Assembly (NCBI GenBank): GCA_002189035.1
Contig: NEEC01000004.1
Location: 1,054,001 to 1,118,000 of the forward strand
Direction: 5' to 3'
DNA: 64,000 bases
From: Utricularia gibba
Lineage: Eukaryota > Streptophyta > Magnoliopsida > Lamiales > Lentibulariaceae
Shown piece after piece: positions 60,297 through 64,000 of the stretch (its first letter is position 1; each line of letters opens with the position of its first letter). The notes under the pieces were generated by a model. That model had not been told where the DNA came from and searched no databases. It saw only the letters and a list, made by a program, of their open reading frames with translations. Position numbers and translations under genes: made by a program.

Positions 60297-62092
60297 TTTT
60301 GTACGGATTTCTTCTCCTCGCTGTCGCAGTTTAGTGGCGATGGTTCCATCGTGGTGAAGGATTATCAGCAGCCATTGATTTTCAGCACTTGAAAATCTCA
60401 AGAATCCATTTTATTGGTCCAAGTTCCGCCACGTCTACTCGCTCTTCTATTACCAAATCTGGTTCTGGAATAGTCGCCGCCCAAAAAAAAAAACTTTATT
60501 AATATAATTATATATATATATATATAATATTCAAATACTAAACTCATATTAAAAATTAAAGATAATATTTAAATTTAGGTAAATTATACTTTAATAACAC
60601 TACATTTAATTATACTAAAATTTAAATGCCAAAAAGGACCCGTGGTTGATATACAATGTTTAATGTTATCTATATTATTTTAACATAATGAGAAAATTAA
60701 GCTTCAACCTTTTAAAAATTAGTTTTTAATATTTTAGTAATCATCAATTTGATATAAATAATATTAATTATTTAAAATAATTGGCATAATTAGTTTCTAA
60801 TCATTTAAAATTTTGATAAATTTAGTTCTGATTTTATTTTTTGAAGAATTAAAAACTAATTATGTTCGATATTTAAACAGTAAATTACCAAATATATATA
60901 TAATACTAAACTTTGAGGATCAATCATATATAGTACATACATAAAACTTTAAAAATTTATTTTGTGATTACGAAGTACATAATTATATTACACGAAAATA
61001 GTAAACTTTGGGATTTTTTTGACGTAATTTTATCGTTTAAAACAAATGTAAGGGAAGAATAATTTGCAAGGCTAAACGTGATTAGCGAGCATAATCTTGA
61101 TTCTGGTGTGAATGAACTCCACACGGAATCTGAAAGAAGAAAGCAACTTAACAAGTGATTCTCACACACAGAATTGTCTTCCTCCCGACATCTGCTTCTG
61201 TGTTTCCCATATTCGTTGGTATGTCATTTTCCAATTTCAGTTTTTGATGATTGAGATTCAAATATTACTCAGAATACTTTGCAATCTGAATTCTTTTGCG
61301 TGTGCATGATCCCGACCAATATCGTCTCTGCTTTCTTCTGTCCCACCTCCGTTTGGAGTACGTTTGACTCGGTGTCAAAAAAGGAAAAGTTGGAACTTTG
61401 TTTTTACCTGGTCTTCAATTGCCGACCGAAATAAAATGAGGAAAAGGGATCACAATAATCGGTGGTGAAGGAGATATCCCCACCATTCGGGTTGCGGCTG
61501 TGTTTCTTCTTCTTCAACTTCTTGTTTGTTAGCTTGTCTTTAACCACAGAAACGAACGGTGGTGAACTGGGCTATAACTCCTTTAATTGCCGTCGTTCCG
61601 GAGTTTGATGCAAAATTTTAAATTTATTCATGTATCTATCTTGTTTGATTGATCTATCCCGTGCGTCCTCTCATCTCTTTGTGGGTTTCTTTTAAAATAA
61701 CCTGAATCCCGTTTTTGTGTCGATTACTCCTTTTCACGTTTCTTGCTTTGTCGAAACTATCTAAGGTTGAGCATTCTTCGGTTTCTGGGTGTGAAAAAAG
61801 GAGTTGCCTTCCGGATTCCTGCAGGTGTAAGGGAAAGGGAAGCTGTCACAGATGAAGTGATTGTCGAAGCACTAGGGACAGGGGAAGCTATCTGTGATTG
61901 AATTTTGAAAAGCTTGAATTTGGAGATGATCATACAGTCCAAAGAAATCCTAGAAAATTCTGAGCTTACTGTGTTGTGAACTTGATTCTTATTGATTGCT
62001 TGTAAGCTTTGTTTGTCTGGGAACCAAGTCTAGCTTCGACTCCTTCTGCTTATTGTTTACATCTACTTGACATTGCAGCTACTCCGAAAGTC
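60297..62092. other. AT-rich intergenic region and DUF1644 leader
   Basis: 60470-61080 is very AT-rich with an (AT)n run at 60506-60527. The DUF1644 leader appears to run from about 61450, with an intron ending at gacattgcag (about 62079). No other gene seen. Confidence 0.45.
60506..60527. repeat. (AT)n microsatellite
   Basis: About ten AT units in AT-rich DNA. Confidence 0.85.
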
Positions 62093-63142
62093 ATGGTTGG
62101 AGACCGCCCCAAAGATTTCCATTTTCAGAAAGAAGAGATTGAGTTGTTCACGAACCTGGACGATGTCACCTGCCCCATCTGCTTGAACTTTCCTCACAAT
62201 GCTGTCCTCCTGAAATGCACTTCCTATGCAAAGGGATGTCGGTTTTTCGTTTGCAATACAAGCCATTTGCATTCCAACTGTCTGGTACGCTTCATACAAG
62301 AAAATGGGATGCCACATGCCTCTCAAGCCCTGAGCTCCACAGAGAATTTGAACTTTCCGGCCTCAGGATCTCAGATCAGGCCGGTGTGCCCGCTCTGCCG
62401 AGGACTCGTTTGCGAGTTTGTTGTATCGGATTGGGTGCGCATGCTATTGGATGGCAAGATAAGATGCTGCGAAGAGGAGAAGTGTATATTCAGCGGCACT
62501 TACACAGAGCTTCAAAAGCACTCGCAAGTTGAACATCCTCACGCTTGCCCTTCAAAAGTTGATCCAGCAAGGCAGCTTGATTGGGAAAACTTGCAGCAGT
62601 CGTCGGCGGCAATCGATGTTTTGAGCACTATCCGATCATCGTTTCCGAATAGCGTGGTTTTTGGAGACTATGTTATAGAATACGGGGGAGAGAGCTCTGT
62701 GGATGACTTTCCCAGAGATCATGGAAACTGGTGGAATTGCTGCGTACCTTGCCAGGTTTTTACCAGTTTCAGGAGACACAGAAACAGGAGAAGCTCAAGA
62801 AACAGCAGCCAGTCACTCCCACCTTCCGGATCCGAGGAGACCGACGAGGATTTAGTCAATGCAGTGAGACTCGCTAGGCGGCGAGCCGAACAACGCAGGT
62901 CAGGGGAAGGGGAAGCTGCATACCCGTCTGTTTCGTTCATTATAACTTTACCTCTTCCAATGAATTATCTGCCTGCAATTTCAGTCACCGGAGGCGCCGC
63001 CCCCGCCTCCGTTCCAGCTAGGCGAAAGATGAGATCAAATGCCCCGGAACAAAAAGGGCTGGCAGTGGCGGTGGGAAACCATAGAACCCCAAGGCCCTGG
63101 TTCAGTGGTTGTTGTGCTTCTCAACATTCATCAGCCTGCTAG
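62093..63142 (+). CDS. DUF1644 zinc-finger-like protein
   Basis: DUF1644 proteins are plant proteins with a RING/U-box-like Cys cluster, some linked to salt or ABA responses. The start MVGDRPKDFHFQKEEIELF leads into DDVTCPICLNFPHNAVLLKC, GCRFFVCNTSHLHSNC, PVCPLCRGLVC and KIRCCEEEKCIFSGTY, then LQKHSQVEHPHACP. Ser/Arg-rich DNA follows (RRHRNRRSSRNSSQS, EETDEDLVNAVRLARRR). The frame stays open to 63142, but a donor at 62898/62899 (CAG|GTCAGG) and an acceptor at 62984 (tttcag) would instead give an Arg-rich end, SHRRRRPRLRSS, with a stop at 63019-63021. The latter resembles other family members, so the true end may be 63021. The Met at 62009 is in frame, but a leader intron acceptor lies between the two. 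Confidence 0.88.
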   Translation: MVGDRPKDFHFQKEEIELFTNLDDVTCPICLNFPHNAVLLKCTSYAKGCRFFVCNTSHLHSNCLVRFIQENGMPHASQALSSTENLNFPASGSQIRPVCPLCRGLVCEFVVSDWVRMLLDGKIRCCEEEKCIFSGTYTELQKHSQVEHPHACPSKVDPARQLDWENLQQSSAAIDVLSTIRSSFPNSVVFGDYVIEYGGESSVDDFPRDHGNWWNCCVPCQVFTSFRRHRNRRSSRNSSQSLPPSGSEETDEDLVNAVRLARRRAEQRRSGEGEAAYPSVSFIITLPLPMNYLPAISVTGGAAPASVPARRKMRSNAPEQKGLAVAVGNHRTPRPWFSGCCASQHSSAC

Positions 63143-63855
63143 TTATCTTGTTCATAGTTCTTTCTTGCAGAACCATTTGCTCTATTTGTTCCTCCAACCA
63201 ACTTCTAAATGATTTGCTTATAACAAACAAAATTGTATATATTGCATAGGCTGCTTTTCTTGAAAACAAGGAGATTCCAAAAATCACAATTTCAGGTAAT
63301 AATTTTAGGTTGTTATATCAAACCAACAAAAATGTTATTCATTAATTTAAATTTATCAAATGATCAATTTATTAAATTTTTTTATTTAAATTAAATGAAT
63401 AAAAATTTATCTCGTTTATAAATATGTAAATAAGTAAGTATATATTTATTTATATTTAAAATTAATTAAATATATATAATATATTTTACTAATTTAAATT
63501 TAAACACAAAAATATTATATATATATATATATGTATGGTTTGTTTTCTTATTATTCTGAAAATTCAATGAAGAAAACTGCAAAGACTAAATCGTGACTTA
63601 TTTTTTATTTTCATAAATAAAATATAATAATCAACAACAAAAGCAATCGAGGCTGTACAGACGGAGATGCCAAGGGCTATCCAAGACAAGAGAGAAGAAG
63701 ACAGAAAGACTTCGGCCCTTCTGCGGCTTGCACTTCAATGAATCTTGTACGGAAAACATTTTGAAAAAATAGCAAATCCACTGGAGAAAAGCAAATTGCA
63801 ACAGCTCCTCCGTCTATTATCATATTACACAATTAGCCCACGACCGCCCAAGTTC
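63143..63855. other. AT-rich spacer before WRKY gene
   Basis: 63290-63540 is AT-rich with an (AT)n run at 63515-63532. The remainder is the 3' UTR of the WRKY gene. Confidence 0.45.
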
Positions 63856-64000
63856 TCAAGAAGACTCAAATACGACGAGGTGAGGTGGCACCGCCGCGGC
63901 GCCATCATCGGAGATCTCCTGCATCGCCGGTTGTGTGTGGTGGTGCTCGCCTTCGTACGTCACGATCAGCATATTCGGATCGTCCATAGCCCGCTCCACG
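63856..64000 (-). CDS. WRKY transcription factor, C-terminal fragment (5' part outside window)
   Basis: The rest of the gene lies beyond the right edge. The visible part reads [23 protein letters not shown], the end of a WRKY zinc-binding domain in which the two zinc-binding His occur as HxH. A tail of about 25 residues ([21 protein letters not shown]) ends at the stop 63856-63858. The sequence [20 protein letters not shown] fits group IId WRKYs, but the subgroup cannot be proved from the fragment. WRKY proteins bind W-box DNA. Confidence 0.85.
   Translation of the reverse strand, partial: VERAMDDPNMLIVTYEGEHHHTQPAMQEISDDGAAAVPPHLVVFESS

Noticed and set aside
1-64000. tRNA genes
   Set aside because: GTTCGA-like strings were seen (for example 20765, 44789 and 55800), but none lies in a cloverleaf-compatible context.
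1-64000. A biosynthetic or defence gene cluster
   Set aside because: Neighbouring genes belong to unrelated housekeeping, signalling and lipid functions, and their order looks like ordinary plant genome layout.

Overview
This window is nuclear DNA from a flowering plant, most likely a eudicot. Genes have many short GT-AG introns, intergenic DNA is AT-rich, promoters carry TGGGCC/GGCCCA motifs, and nearly every gene matches a well-known plant family (LEUNIG, DWARF1, FIDDLEHEAD, NIP aquaporin, WRKY, DUF1644). I recognise 21 protein-coding genes, two of them cut by the window edges, plus two conserved genes of unknown function and one doubtful gene candidate. I see no tRNA, rRNA, CRISPR array or intact transposon.

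Layout. 1-2499 (-): 3' truncated PPR protein. 3713-5561 (+): DWF1 sterol reductase. 5825-11298 (+): 20-exon MutS2-like ATPase. 11953-13291 (-): U-box/ARM E3 ligase. 14879-15298 (+): doubtful unrecognised gene. 16383-17402 (-): BOI-related RING protein. 17403-20596: gene-poor. 20597-25470 (-): LEUNIG corepressor with a leader exon. 26958-29636 (+): DRG GTPase. 29923-33395 (+): tRNA(Ile)-lysidine synthase. 33928-35765 (+): PP2C. 36146-37402 (-): NIP aquaporin. 39399-39959 (+): RanBP2 zinc-finger protein. 41146-43025 (+): FIDDLEHEAD-type ketoacyl-CoA synthase. 44575-45711 (+): fatty acid 2-hydroxylase. 47558-48148 (-): invertase/PME inhibitor. 48913-50597 (-): patatin-like lipase. 51845-54306 (+): TM9 protein. 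54649-54957 (-): small membrane protein. 55641-56422 (+): conserved unknown. 57231-58265 (-): RlmH-type methyltransferase. 59077-60296 (-): fibrillin. 62093-63142 (+): DUF1644. 63856-64000 (-): WRKY C-terminus.

The genes do not form one pathway. Several act on lipids and membranes (DWF1, KCS10, FAH, patatin-like lipase, fibrillin), and several products are probably plastid proteins (PPR, MutS2, TilS, RlmH, fibrillin). Neighbouring pairs such as PPR/DWF1 and LUG/DRG are divergent and share short promoters.

The strongest unexpected signal is technical. Seven places in five genes lose the reading frame by exactly one missing base, always at a short homopolymer, and two further genes have exon phases that do not join. 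This looks like homopolymer under-calling in the assembly rather than real gene decay. Biological points of interest are two GC-AG introns, a 20-glutamine tract in LEUNIG, a long upstream ORF overlapping the LEUNIG start, and the doubtful gene at 14.9 kb. I found no convincing new biological system.
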